Positions 17,984-26,302 of a stretch of DNA of 64,000 nucleotides are shown here, piece after piece. Source of the DNA: Lactobacillus iners DSM 13335 (GTDB lineage: Bacteria > Bacillota > Bacilli > Lactobacillales > Lactobacillaceae); contig NZ_GG700802.1 in assembly GCF_000160875.1 (NCBI RefSeq), positions 79,327 to 143,326 of the forward strand, in the 5' to 3' direction. The notes beneath the pieces were generated by a model. It saw nothing but the letters and a program-made list of their open reading frames with translations. It made no database searches and was not told where the DNA came from. Within the stretch, counting starts at the first letter, position 1. Every line of letters starts with the position of its first letter. Made by a program: the position numbers and the translations under genes.

Positions 17984-19129
17984 TTGAAAAAGAATATATA
18001 TTTAGATAATGCAGCTACTACACCGGTTTCGCCATCTGTAGCTGCCAGAATTAACGACGAAATGCTTGATGATTTTGGAAATGCATCAAGTCAGCATTAT
18101 TTTGGACGTAAAGCTCGTGCAGCTGTAGAAGTCGCTAGAAACATTATTGCTGATTCCATCAACGCAAAAGCAAATGAGATTGTATTTACTTCAGGTGGTA
18201 CAGAAAGTAATAATACTGCGATTTATGGTACAGCTAAATTACGTAGTCATTTAGGTAAAAAAATTATTACTACTAAAGTGGAACATCCATCAGTGTTAAA
18301 TCCAATGAAAGATTTGGAATCGCAAGGTTACAATATAGTTTATTTGGATGTTGATCAAACGGGTCATATTTCTTTAGAGCAGTTAAAAGATGAGTTAACG
18401 GATGATACTATTCTGGTATCCATCATGTCAGTTAATAATGAAGTAGGTTCTATTATGCCAATTGAAGAAATTGGTCAGTTGGTCAAAGGTACTAATGCTT
18501 TATTTCATGTTGATGATGTTCAAGGATTTGGTAATATAGATATTGATGTTCAAAAGTCAAATATTGATTTAATGTCGACGTCAGCTCATAAAATAAATGG
18601 TCCTAAATTTTTGGGATTTTTATATGAAAAAGAAGGAATAAATTTGCCACCATTATTATTAGGTGGTGAGCAAGAATTAAAGCGTCGACCTGGTACAGAA
18701 AATGTTCCTGCTATTTCTGGTTTTGGTGTTGCAGTTAAAGAATCAAATATTGATAAAAAAGAACAACAAAAGAAATATCAAAATTTACAGAATATTATTA
18801 TTAATAAATTGAAACATGATCATGTTGATTTTGAAGTTAATGGTAGTATCTCTGGATCTGTTTCACATCATGTTTTAAATTTATGGCTGAAAGGAATAGA
18901 TACAGCCTTGGCTATTACCAATTTAGATTTAGCCGGTTTTGCTGTTTCTGGAGGATCTGCTTGTACAGCAGGATCTTTACATCCATCGCATGTTTTAGCT
19001 GCAATGTATGGTGAATCATCTCCACGTTTAAGAGAGTCGATTAGAGTATCTTTTAGTAGATTTACTAGTGAGGACGATGTAACTTCTTTTGCAGCAGAAT
19101 TAGCTGATATGTGCAAAAGGTTAGTATAG
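17984..19129 (+). CDS. Cysteine desulfurase (IscS/NifS family)
   Basis: PLP enzyme that removes sulfur from cysteine and passes it as persulfide to tRNA thiolation or Fe-S/thiamine pathways. 381 residues from a TTG start after AAAGGGTTAG; begins YLDNAATTPVSP. The PLP lysine is in STSAHKINGPKF (about 203) and the persulfide cysteine in SGGSACTAGSLHPSH (about 326), matching the IscS-like rather than SufS-like loop. In lactobacilli this gene usually stands just before mnmA; here no mnmA follows, and the folate cluster comes next after a terminator. Confidence 0.93.
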   Translation: MKKNIYLDNAATTPVSPSVAARINDEMLDDFGNASSQHYFGRKARAAVEVARNIIADSINAKANEIVFTSGGTESNNTAIYGTAKLRSHLGKKIITTKVEHPSVLNPMKDLESQGYNIVYLDVDQTGHISLEQLKDELTDDTILVSIMSVNNEVGSIMPIEEIGQLVKGTNALFHVDDVQGFGNIDIDVQKSNIDLMSTSAHKINGPKFLGFLYEKEGINLPPLLLGGEQELKRRPGTENVPAISGFGVAVKESNIDKKEQQKKYQNLQNIIINKLKHDHVDFEVNGSISGSVSHHVLNLWLKGIDTALAITNLDLAGFAVSGGSACTAGSLHPSHVLAAMYGESSPRLRESIRVSFSRFTSEDDVTSFAAELADMCKRLV

Positions 19130-19146
19130 TTAGCTTAATTTTGATG

Positions 19147-19181
19147 AGCAATCAAGCACTAATATAGCTTGGTTGCTTTTT
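19147..19181 (+). terminator. Terminator after the cysteine desulfurase gene
   Basis: AGCAATCAAGC pairs with GCTTGGTTGCT (11 bp, one G-T) around a 9-nt loop followed by five T. Confidence 0.85.
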
Positions 19182-19207
19182 GATACTATGGGATATATAT
19201 TTAGAAT
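19180..19207 (+). promoter_or_regulatory. Candidate promoter of the folate cluster
   Basis: TTGATA (19180-19185) and TAGAAT (19202-19207) at 16-bp spacing lie after the terminator and about 37 bp before the proposed folB start. No folate (THF) riboswitch-like structure fits in the short gap. Confidence 0.5.
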
Positions 19208-19243
19208 TAATAGTCAAATTTATTAGTTATGGAGTGATGACCT

Positions 19244-19606
19244 ATCGGAAAAATAAGAATACATAATATTGTGGTTTATACACATAATGGAGTTTTTGCA
19301 GAAGAAAAAATTTTGGGTCAAAGGTTAGAAATTGATTGTGAAATATCTTATCCGATTGAACAAAAAGTAATTCATGATAGCTTATCTGAAACAATAAGTT
19401 ACGTTGATATTTATGAATTAATAGTAAAATATGCACAAGAGCAAAGTTTTAATTTAATTGAAACTTTAGCAAATAAATTGGCAGATAAGATTTTATCTGA
19501 ATATAGCATGATAATTTCTGTTCAATTGAAAGTAAGAAAATACGGTGTTCCTATGGCTGGAGCTTTTGATGATATAGAAATAGAGGTTTTTAAAAAGCAA
19601 AAATGA
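19244..19606 (+). CDS. folB: Dihydroneopterin aldolase
   Basis: Converts 7,8-dihydroneopterin to 6-hydroxymethyl-dihydropterin in folate synthesis. The family N-terminal strand (GKIRIHNIVVYTHNGVF) is encoded from 19247, but the frame has no ATG/GTG/TTG before it; the codon in front is ATC at 19244, 9 nt after GGAG (19231-19234), and the frame is closed by TGA at 19238. I therefore propose an ATC start giving 120 residues. The only standard start, GTG 19271, would remove nine residues of the first strand and has no ribosome site. Other motifs: LGQRLEIDCEI, SYVDIYELI, NLIETLANKLA, and the C-terminal PMAGAFDDIEIEV. The stop overlaps the folK start. Confidence 0.8.
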   Translation: MGKIRIHNIVVYTHNGVFAEEKILGQRLEIDCEISYPIEQKVIHDSLSETISYVDIYELIVKYAQEQSFNLIETLANKLADKILSEYSMIISVQLKVRKYGVPMAGAFDDIEIEVFKKQK

Positions 19607-20118
19607 AGTCAAAAGCATATTTGAGTGTGGGAAGTAATATTGGTGATAGACTTAATAATATAGTCCAAGCCGTCAATTTATTGCGAAGTAATAAACATAT
19701 CTATAATGTAACAGTATCTTCAGTATATGAAACCGAACCGGTAGGCAATGTTGAACAGCAGAATTTTTATAATATAGGTATTAAGATAGAGACAGATTTA
19801 GATCCTTTTTTACTATTAGAAGCATTACATGATATAGAGCAAAAATTACATCGAAAGAGATTGGTTCGTTGGGGACCTAGGACTATTGATTTAGATATTA
19901 TTGATTATGAAAATTATCAAATTAAAACTGATATTTTGACGTTGCCCCACAAAGAAAGAGATAATAGGAAGTTTGTATTAGAACCATTGTTAGAGATTAG
20001 CAAAGATGATCCAGCATATCATAACCTATTACAAGAAAAGATTAAGTGTACTAAAGATACGAATTGGATCAAAGTAGTACAGCAAAGTGAGGTATTTAAT
20101 GAATCAACAAAAAATTGA
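19603..20118 (+). CDS. folK: 2-amino-4-hydroxy-6-hydroxymethyldihydropteridine diphosphokinase (HPPK)
   Basis: Transfers pyrophosphate from ATP to 6-hydroxymethyl-dihydropterin, making the substrate for FolP. 171 residues: AYLSVGSNIGDRLNNI at the N-terminus, SSVYETEPVGNVEQQNFYN, and the HPPK signature RWGPRTIDLDIIDY (about 87-100) with the metal-binding Asp pair. Starts at ATGA overlap with folB and its 3' end overlaps folE, so folB-folK-folE are translationally coupled. Confidence 0.96.
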   Translation: MKSKAYLSVGSNIGDRLNNIVQAVNLLRSNKHIYNVTVSSVYETEPVGNVEQQNFYNIGIKIETDLDPFLLLEALHDIEQKLHRKRLVRWGPRTIDLDIIDYENYQIKTDILTLPHKERDNRKFVLEPLLEISKDDPAYHNLLQEKIKCTKDTNWIKVVQQSEVFNESTKN

Positions 20119-20659
20119 ACATGCAGTTAGAGAATTATTAGTGGCAGTAGGTGAAGATCCTGATCGCAGTGGATTAGTAGAAACACCTAAACGAGTAGCT
20201 AAGATGTATCAAGAAATCTTTTCGTCACTCAATCATCGACCAGAAGACTTTGCAAATTATAAAAAATTTCATGTAGATAGTAATCCAGAAATGGTATCTA
20301 TTAATCATATACCTATCTATTCTATGTGCGAGCATCATTTATTACCATTTTTTGGATATGCTGATATCGCATATATTCCTAACAATAATATGGTCTTAGG
20401 ATTAAGTAAAATTCCGCGGCTAGTTGAATTTGTTAGCAAAAAGCCAACGATGCAAGAAAAGATTACTACTGATATTGTTAAACAATTAGCCAAATTCATT
20501 GATCCTAAAGGAATAGCAGTTGCTATTAAAGCACGGCATTTATGTATGGAAATGCGAGGTATTAATAAATATGGCCAATATACTTACACTTCAGACTATG
20601 CTGGCTTATTTAATGAAGATGATAGGTTAAAGCAAGAATTTTTAAATCAGCGAGGATAA
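20099..20659 (+). CDS. folE: GTP cyclohydrolase I (zinc-dependent, FolE)
   Basis: First step of folate synthesis: GTP to 7,8-dihydroneopterin triphosphate. Start chosen at ATG 20099, with GTGAGG 6 nt upstream; it lies inside the folK end. The 186-residue protein has the zinc ligands Cys77 with His80 in MCEHHLLPFFG and Cys149 in ARHLCMEMRG, so it is the classical metal enzyme and not FolE2. PKRVAKMY and LGLSKIPRLVEF are family motifs. Downstream gene folC starts 5 nt after its stop. Confidence 0.97.
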   Translation: MNQQKIEHAVRELLVAVGEDPDRSGLVETPKRVAKMYQEIFSSLNHRPEDFANYKKFHVDSNPEMVSINHIPIYSMCEHHLLPFFGYADIAYIPNNNMVLGLSKIPRLVEFVSKKPTMQEKITTDIVKQLAKFIDPKGIAVAIKARHLCMEMRGINKYGQYTYTSDYAGLFNEDDRLKQEFLNQRG

Positions 20660-20664
20660 AATAT

Positions 20665-21927
20665 TTGCTAAGTTATGAAGAAATTATTTCGGGATTTAGT
20701 CAAAAAATGTTGGCAGGGGATCATAATCATGTAGTTTTTTTACGTAACATAAAGAAAAGACTAGGTTCACCAGAGCAAGCTTTTAAAACTATTCATATTG
20801 CTGGAACTAATGGTAAAGGTTCAACGGGTATGATGATTAAAGGCGTTTTAGAGCATGCAGGATATAAAGTAGGATATTTTAATAGCCCTGCTTTAATAGA
20901 TGATCGGGAACAGATTTCTATTAATAATATATTGATTAGTAGAAATGATTTTGTAGCTACATACTATGAAATTTTAAATAAGTTAAGCCCAGATGAAAGT
21001 GCCAAGATTAGTGTATTTGAGTGGTGGACGTTGATTATGCTTGTTTATTTTGCTAATAAAAAAGTTGATTGGGCAGTGATTGAATGTGGCTTAGGTGGAA
21101 CAGATGATGCAACTAATATTATAAATGCACCAGAATATGCTATTTTTACGCATATTGCATTAGATCATATTCATATTTTAGGTGATACTGTAGAAAAGAT
21201 TGCTAAAGCTAAGTCAGGAATTATTAAATATGGAACGAAGGCTACTATTATGGCTCCTTTACAGCAAAAAGCTGCTGCTAATATTATCAAAGAAAAATGT
21301 AGTCAAGTCCAAGTGCCATTAATTTTATCGGATGATATAGCCAAAATTAAGGTTCATAATAGAAAAATAAATATAATTGCAACAGATTTCACATTGGAAA
21401 GTTCTTTTTCCTTATTGGGTGAATATCAAAGAGAAAATTTAAAAACAGTTATCGCTTTGGTTAAGCAATTAATGCGTGAAAAAGTTTTAATTAGTTTAAT
21501 GCCTTTAAAGCAAATGTTGGAAACGATTAAAATACCAGCAAGGTGTGAAAAAATAGCCTCTTTACCTGATGTTCTTATAGATGGAGCACATAATCCAGAT
21601 GCTGCATATAATCTTGCTCAAACTATCATCAGTTTGCGACATGGTCGTAGAGTGATTATGATTTTAGGATTTTTGAAGGATAAGAATTATCAAAAAATGA
21701 TTCAAATTTATCAAGAAATATCGCATGATTTTATTTTGACAGAACCTGATAATCTACAACGCAAATTGCCTGTTGCAATTTTGGCTCAAAATTTCAACAA
21801 CCATGTAGTGCAAGCTGTGAATGTAAGATCTGCTCTAAAAATAGCTCGTCAAAATGCTAAACCTGATGATCTTATTGTGGTTACAGGTTCATTTTATTTA
21901 GTGAAAGATTTAATAAACGATGATTAG
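20665..21927 (+). CDS. folC: Folylpolyglutamate synthase / dihydrofolate synthase
   Basis: Mur-ligase-like ATPase that joins glutamate to dihydropteroate and/or adds poly-glutamate to folates. 420 residues from a TTG start (LLSYEEII) with GAGGATAAA in the end of folE. The P-loop is HIAGTNGKGSTGMM (about 47-60); further motifs are WAVIECGLGGTDDATN, the LDHIHILGDT metal/substrate region, KSGIIK and VLIDGAHNPDAAYNLA. Located between folE and the Ham1-like gene, whose ATG overlaps its 3' end by 8 nt. Whether it has both activities cannot be told from sequence. Confidence 0.94.
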   Translation: MLSYEEIISGFSQKMLAGDHNHVVFLRNIKKRLGSPEQAFKTIHIAGTNGKGSTGMMIKGVLEHAGYKVGYFNSPALIDDREQISINNILISRNDFVATYYEILNKLSPDESAKISVFEWWTLIMLVYFANKKVDWAVIECGLGGTDDATNIINAPEYAIFTHIALDHIHILGDTVEKIAKAKSGIIKYGTKATIMAPLQQKAAANIIKEKCSQVQVPLILSDDIAKIKVHNRKINIIATDFTLESSFSLLGEYQRENLKTVIALVKQLMREKVLISLMPLKQMLETIKIPARCEKIASLPDVLIDGAHNPDAAYNLAQTIISLRHGRRVIMILGFLKDKNYQKMIQIYQEISHDFILTEPDNLQRKLPVAILAQNFNNHVVQAVNVRSALKIARQNAKPDDLIVVTGSFYLVKDLINDD

Positions 21928-22519
21928 TAATAAAATGAATTTTGTTATAGCAAGTAATAATATCAAAAAAGCTAAAGAATTAGAGAATATTTTATATCAT
22001 TTAGGATATCAAAGTATAATTTATAGCGAATTGATGCCTTATATTCAGTTTCCTAATGAGCAAAATAATAGTTTGGAGCAAAATGCCTGTATGAAAGCAG
22101 AATTTATTAGTCATTATTTGAATAATGAACTGGTTATAGCTGATGATACAGGATTATATTTAGATGCTTTTCCACAAGAATATGGTGTTAGTACCAAAAG
22201 ACAATTGATGAAAGAATGTAAGAATGGTAATTTTAATCAATATTTGCTCAATAAGGTTAAAGAAAAAGATAGAAAGATGACTTTGAGGTCTGTAGTCGCA
22301 TTAGCTCAAAATGGTGTCATAATTGCTAAAGGAGCAGGTAAAATGCGGGGTAAAATTGCTTTAGAGGAATTAGGAAATATGTCGACAGGTTTTGACAAAA
22401 TAGTAATTCCTGATGGATCTACTAAAACACTAGCTCAAATTGATTGGAACACTCGCTTTTTATATTTGCATCGAGCAATAGCACTGCAGAATCTTTTAAA
22501 GAAAAGGAATTTTAGTTAA
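21920..22519 (+). CDS. Divergent Ham1/RdgB-family nucleoside-triphosphate pyrophosphatase in the folate cluster
   Basis: A 199-residue member of the Ham1 (ITP/XTP pyrophosphatase) fold: N-terminal FVIASNNIKKAKEL corresponds to the SxNxxK phosphate loop, ADDTGLYLDAF to the acidic catalytic DDSGL motif, and YLHRAIAL to the terminal SHR motif. The regions that read the purine base are changed: the usual GVYSARYAG is EYGVSTKRQL, and GFGYDPIF is STGFDKIV. It overlaps folC by 8 nt and abuts folP (stop/start sharing one base), so it belongs to the folate operon. L. plantarum is known to carry an xtp-like gene at the same place. A pterin triphosphate substrate is my inference. Confidence 0.85.
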   Translation: MISNKMNFVIASNNIKKAKELENILYHLGYQSIIYSELMPYIQFPNEQNNSLEQNACMKAEFISHYLNNELVIADDTGLYLDAFPQEYGVSTKRQLMKECKNGNFNQYLLNKVKEKDRKMTLRSVVALAQNGVIIAKGAGKMRGKIALEELGNMSTGFDKIVIPDGSTKTLAQIDWNTRFLYLHRAIALQNLLKKRNFS

Positions 22520-23655
22520 TGGAAATAAAAGAAATTAAATATGACAAAATAAATATTGAGGGACTACCCTTACAAATTATCAAGAGAGATATTTTGCAAA
22601 GACAAGAGATTGTCTTGTCTTGGCAGGGTATTGAATGTGTGGAAAATAAAATAATAGATTTTTTGAATCATTTTGATATTCCGCTTTTTAGATGCGAAAA
22701 TACTATTCAATTTCTTTTTCCAATAACTGCTTTAAAAATATTTGCAGCTAAATCTAAAATATTATGGCCAGATGATGAAAAATTAGCATTAAGTATTGAT
22801 ACAATTATTAAATCTCATTGCATTATTTGGAAAGCAGGTCGTTTTACTTTCGATATTACTGATAAGCCATTAGTTTATGGTATTTTAAATGTTACCCCCG
22901 ACTCATTTTATGATGGTGGTCAATATTATGCACCAGAAGATATGAAAAAACACATTGCAAATATGGTTGATTCAGGTACAGATATTATTGAAGTAGGCGG
23001 ACAAACTACTAAACCAGGAGGATATGTTGAAGTTAAGCCTGAAGATGAAATTATGCGGACGATTCCTGCTATTAAATTTATTCATGATAAATATCCTAAT
23101 ATAGCCATAGCTATTGATACTTATAAGCTACCGGTAATGCAAGCTGCTATTGAAGCTGGGGTTGATATTATTAATGATGTTAGAGCATTTGATTCTTATC
23201 AAAAACGAGCATTAATGGCTAAAAGCAATGTGGGATTAGTTACTATGCATAGTAGCCGTGAACATGAGTATGATAATTTAAGTGATGAGATGATAAAATT
23301 TTTTAAAGATAATTTAAAAACACTTATAGATGCGGACATTGATTTAAATAGAATTATTTTAGATCAAGGTATTGGTTATGCTAAGGTAGCTGATGGTTAC
23401 CAAGATTATACGATGATGCGTAATCTGGATCAGTTGAACAAATTTAATCGTCCTATTATGGTAGCAATATCACGTAAGGGATTTGGTAAAAAATTATTCA
23501 ATTTGAATAAGGAAGATCGTTTACCTGTAACATTAATAGCCGAATCGGCAATGTTTTTACGTGGTGGAAGAGTGATTAGAGCTCATGATATTGCAGAAAC
23601 TTATCAATTAGTTAATATGTTAGATATCATTAATCACAGTTATTGGTTTAGATAA
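22519..23655 (+). CDS. folP: Dihydropteroate synthase with N-terminal extension
   Basis: Condenses hydroxymethyl-dihydropterin pyrophosphate with p-aminobenzoate; target of sulfonamides. The DHPS barrel begins near residue 116 (PLVYGILNVTPDSFYDGGQY, with the signature NVTPDSF about 124-130) and includes IIEVGGQTTKPG, AIDTYK, DIINDV, DQGIGYAK, AISRKGF and the C-terminal RVIRAHD. In front is a roughly 115-residue extension (LPLQIIKRDILQRQEI ... FLFPITALKIFAAKSK) not part of the barrel; total 378 residues against about 280 for the core enzyme. Lactobacillar FolP proteins are known to be longer. It ends the operon; a promoter for rplU follows. Confidence 0.94.
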   Translation: MEIKEIKYDKINIEGLPLQIIKRDILQRQEIVLSWQGIECVENKIIDFLNHFDIPLFRCENTIQFLFPITALKIFAAKSKILWPDDEKLALSIDTIIKSHCIIWKAGRFTFDITDKPLVYGILNVTPDSFYDGGQYYAPEDMKKHIANMVDSGTDIIEVGGQTTKPGGYVEVKPEDEIMRTIPAIKFIHDKYPNIAIAIDTYKLPVMQAAIEAGVDIINDVRAFDSYQKRALMAKSNVGLVTMHSSREHEYDNLSDEMIKFFKDNLKTLIDADIDLNRIILDQGIGYAKVADGYQDYTMMRNLDQLNKFNRPIMVAISRKGFGKKLFNLNKEDRLPVTLIAESAMFLRGGRVIRAHDIAETYQLVNMLDIINHSYWFR

Positions 23656-23669
23656 AAAAATATTTTTAT

Positions 23670-23698
23670 TTGCTAAAGATAGATTAAGGTAGTACAAT
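23670..23698 (+). promoter_or_regulatory. Promoter of rplU-rpmA
   Basis: TTGCTA (23670-23675) and TACAAT (23693-23698) with 17-bp spacing, just after the folP stop and just before the L21 leader. Confidence 0.7.
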
Positions 23699-23704
23699 AT
23701 AGTA

Positions 23705-23815
23705 GTTGTATTTGTGGATTTATACCTCACATCTGCAACCGCACACAGATGGTTAGAAGTGAATCTAAAAAAGATTTCACCATTTCGTGGCGAGTCTAAG
23801 TATTTTTATGGAGGT
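23705..23815 (+). promoter_or_regulatory. Ribosomal protein L21 leader RNA
   Basis: The untranslated segment before rplU contains ACCTCACATCTGCAACC followed by GCACACAGATGGTTAGAAG; CATCTG (23730-23735) pairs with CAGATG (23746-23751), and GTGAATCT/AGATTTCAC forms a second hairpin. This matches my memory of the Firmicutes L21 leader family, which mediates feedback by a product of the rplU operon. The frame upstream of rplU is open through it but is not coding. Confidence 0.8.
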
Positions 23816-23821
23816 GTACGT

Positions 23822-24133
23822 ATGTACGCAATTATTAAGACCGGTGGTAAGCAATATAAGGTTACTGAAGGTGCTAGCATTTTTGTTGAGAAACTTGATG
23901 TTGAAGAAGGCACTGTAGTAACTTTTGATGAAGTTATCCTTGTAAATGATGGTGAGTCAACTAAGATAGGAACTCCTGTTGTTAAAGGTGCTAAGGTGAC
24001 TGCTAAAGTTGAAAAACAAGGCAAGGAAAAGAAAGTTGTAACTTTCAAATACAAGCCTAAGAAACATTCACATTCTAAGTATGGTCACCGTCAACCTTAC
24101 ACCAAGGTAATTATTGAAAGTATTGAAGCTTAA
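23822..24133 (+). CDS. rplU: 50S ribosomal protein L21
   Basis: Large-subunit protein binding 23S rRNA domain. Start chosen at ATG 23822 ([17 protein letters not shown]), directly after GGAGGTGTACGT; this is the universal L21 N-terminus and the preceding open frame is the L21 leader. 103 residues, usual length, with [10 protein letters not shown] and the basic C-terminal [20 protein letters not shown]. Followed by rpmA after 16 nt; the prp (ysxB) gene that often lies between them is absent. Confidence 0.97.
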   Translation: MYAIIKTGGKQYKVTEGASIFVEKLDVEEGTVVTFDEVILVNDGESTKIGTPVVKGAKVTAKVEKQGKEKKVVTFKYKPKKHSHSKYGHRQPYTKVIIESIEA

Positions 24134-24149
24134 TTAAGGGGGAAATAAT

Positions 24150-24449
24150 ATGATGATCGATAATCTTGTACAACTCAAGTTATTTGCCCACCACAAAGGT
24201 GGAGGTTCTACTACTAACGGTCGTAATTCAGCAGGTCGTCGTTTAGGTACTAAGCGTGCTGATGGTCAACAAGTTACTGCAGGTGCTATTATTTACCGTC
24301 AACGTGGTACTAAGATACATCCCGGAAAGAACGTAGGTCGTGGTGGCGATGACACTTTATTTGCATTAACAGATGGTGTTGTTAAATTTGAACGTTTGGG
24401 TAAAGACCGTAAACAAGTTTCTGTTTACTCAGCTGAAGAAGCAAAATAA
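24150..24449 (+). CDS. rpmA: 50S ribosomal protein L27 with Firmicutes-type cleavable N-terminus
   Basis: Large-subunit protein whose N-terminus reaches the peptidyl-transferase centre. The 99-residue precursor begins [37 protein letters not shown] matches the site where the Firmicutes protease Prp cuts after Phe (here Phe12) to expose the functional Ala-His-His-Lys end. The rest ([36 protein letters not shown]) is canonical. Start has AAGGGGGAAA. Downstream terminator at 24457. Confidence 0.97.
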   Translation: MMIDNLVQLKLFAHHKGGGSTTNGRNSAGRRLGTKRADGQQVTAGAIIYRQRGTKIHPGKNVGRGGDDTLFALTDGVVKFERLGKDRKQVSVYSAEEAK

Positions 24450-24456
24450 TTATTTA

Positions 24457-24494
24457 AAAAGCTAAACGTATTTTTTAACGTTTGGCTTTTTTTA
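24457..24494 (+). terminator. Terminator after rpmA
   Basis: AAAAGCTAAACGT pairs with ACGTTTGGCTTTT (G-T in the middle), followed by a T run. Confidence 0.85.
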
Positions 24495-24516
24495 TCTACT
24501 TTGAGAGGTAAAAAGT

Positions 24517-25626
24517 ATGGATGCAAAGTCAAAATTATTAACTCTGATAAATGCTAGAATAGAAAAAGTTACAAAATTAATTAAAGAAAAAAATGCAGAT
24601 GCCTTGATTATTATAAATCAAGCTAATTATCGTTACCTAACAAATTTTACAGGTGAGGAAGCTGAACTTATTCTTTGTGCTAATGGTGACAGGATTTTGT
24701 TATCTGATTCTAGATTTGCTGGACAAATAAAAAAGCAAGCTCCTGGCGAAATGAAAGTAATTATGAAACATAAGAATTCAGTTAGCGAAATTACTGAGCA
24801 ATTACGTCATCTATCTTTGAAAAAAGTTTTAGTTGAAGGTGAAGCTATTTCTGCTATTGATTATCAAAATTTGGTTAATAGTAATTCAGATATAGAATTT
24901 GAAATGGCCTTAGAGTTGGTTGAAGTTGCTAGAAATGTTAAAGATGAATTGGAATTGGATGCATTAAAACAAGCAATAGCCATTTCATCGCAGAGTTTTA
25001 CAGAAATTTTGCCAATGTTACAACCGGGTGTAACTGAGCGTGAAATTGGAGCCAAGCTAGACTATTTATTTAAATTAAATGGTGGTGATGGCCCTTCTTT
25101 TGATACTATTATTGCTTCAGGATATCGCTCAAGTTGGGCCCACGGCGTAGCAAGTGATAAAAAATTACAAAAAGGCGAGCTTGTGGTAATTGATTTTGGT
25201 AGTTTTTATCATGGATATACTGCAGATATTACACGTACAGTGGCTTTAGGCCAAGTTCCTGCTGAATTGCAAAAAATTTATAAGATTGTTTATGAAGCTC
25301 AAAAACAAGGAATTGCTACTGCTGTTGCTGGTAAGACCGGTGCTGATGTTGATAAGGCTGCTCGCGATTATATTTGTGAGCAAGGATATGGTCAATATTT
25401 TGGTCACGGAATTGGACATGGTATAGGGTTAGAAATACATGAGCTTTGTATGCCAGCTTTACCTTTTAGTAAGGAAGTTTTAAAAGATAATATGGCTATT
25501 ACTGTAGAACCTGGAATTTATTTGCCAGATTTTGGCGGTGTAAGAATAGAAGACGATATTTTAATTAATGGTAATTCGCCTGAGACGATGTCCAAGTTAC
25601 CTAAAGAAGAATTGCTCGTTTTATAA
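24517..25626 (+). CDS. Xaa-Pro aminopeptidase/dipeptidase, M24 family (YqhT/PepP-like)
   Basis: Metallopeptidase predicted to cut peptides with proline in second position. 369 residues: N-terminal creatinase-like domain (ALIIINQANYRYLTNFTGEEAEL) and C-terminal pita-bread domain with the five metal ligands visible as Asp in VVIDFGSF, Asp in GYTADITRT, His in FGHGIGHGIGLEIHE, Glu in VEPGIYLP and Glu in GVRIEDDIL. It stands immediately upstream of efp as yqhT does in Bacillus, which may relate to proline peptides. PepP-type versus PepQ-type cannot be settled from sequence alone. ATG follows GAGAGGTAA. Confidence 0.92.
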   Translation: MDAKSKLLTLINARIEKVTKLIKEKNADALIIINQANYRYLTNFTGEEAELILCANGDRILLSDSRFAGQIKKQAPGEMKVIMKHKNSVSEITEQLRHLSLKKVLVEGEAISAIDYQNLVNSNSDIEFEMALELVEVARNVKDELELDALKQAIAISSQSFTEILPMLQPGVTEREIGAKLDYLFKLNGGDGPSFDTIIASGYRSSWAHGVASDKKLQKGELVVIDFGSFYHGYTADITRTVALGQVPAELQKIYKIVYEAQKQGIATAVAGKTGADVDKAARDYICEQGYGQYFGHGIGHGIGLEIHELCMPALPFSKEVLKDNMAITVEPGIYLPDFGGVRIEDDILINGNSPETMSKLPKEELLVL

Positions 25627-25709
25627 TTTTTATAAAAGTAATTTAATTACTATCAAAAGTTAACCAATATTTGATAAGATAGATGTATTAAGAAGTGAGG
25701 TAAGTTCCT

Positions 25710-26270
25710 ATGACTATGATTTCAGTTAATGATTTTAAAAATGGTTTAACTATACAATATAATAATGATATTTGGCGTATTGTTGAATTTCAACATGTTA
25801 AGCCTGGTAAAGGCGGTGCATTTGTTAGATCGAAGTTAAAGAGCCTAAAGACAGGTGCTGTTCAAGATTATACTTTCAGATCAACAGCTAAGGTTGAAGA
25901 TGCAGATGTCCAGACTAAGACTATGCAATATTTGTATAATGATGGTACTAGTTTTGTATTTATGGATATGGCAACATATGAGCAATTAGAAGTTCCAGAA
26001 ACACAAGCTGAAGCTGAAGCTAAGTTTTTAAAAGAAAATATGGTTGTTAATATTATTATGCATGATGGTAAAACATTAGGTATAGAGGTTCCAAATACAG
26101 TTGATCTTGTAGTTAAAGAAACAGCACCTGCAACATCAACGGGTTCAGGCAAGCCTGCTACTATGGAAACTGGGTTAGTAGTTACTGTTCCAATGTTTAT
26201 AAATGTAGGGGATGTTTTAACTATTAATACTGCAGGAAATGGTTCTTATGTATCTCGTGCTAATAAATAA
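25710..26270 (+). CDS. efp: Elongation factor P
   Basis: Translation factor that rescues ribosomes stalled on polyproline. 186 residues with three beta domains; the modified-loop sequence is [12 protein letters not shown], where the tip Lys is residue 34 counted from ATG 25710 or 32 from ATG 25716. AGTGAGG is 9 nt before 25710, and that start was chosen, but [13 protein letters not shown] from 25716 matches Bacillus EF-P. C-terminal domain [20 protein letters not shown]. The enzyme that would modify the lysine is not in the window. asp23 and nusB follow. Confidence 0.96.
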   Translation: MTMISVNDFKNGLTIQYNNDIWRIVEFQHVKPGKGGAFVRSKLKSLKTGAVQDYTFRSTAKVEDADVQTKTMQYLYNDGTSFVFMDMATYEQLEVPETQAEAEAKFLKENMVVNIIMHDGKTLGIEVPNTVDLVVKETAPATSTGSGKPATMETGLVVTVPMFINVGDVLTINTAGNGSYVSRANK

Positions 26271-26302
26271 ATTTTGATGGTATAGGAATAGAGGTTGGTA
26301 TT

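Noticed and set aside
19130..19243. THF riboswitch upstream of the folate cluster
   Set aside because: The gap after the terminator is too short and shows no such structure.
23714..23821. N-terminal extension of L21
   Set aside because: It covers the L21 leader RNA; L21 begins at the ATG 23822 after GGAGG.
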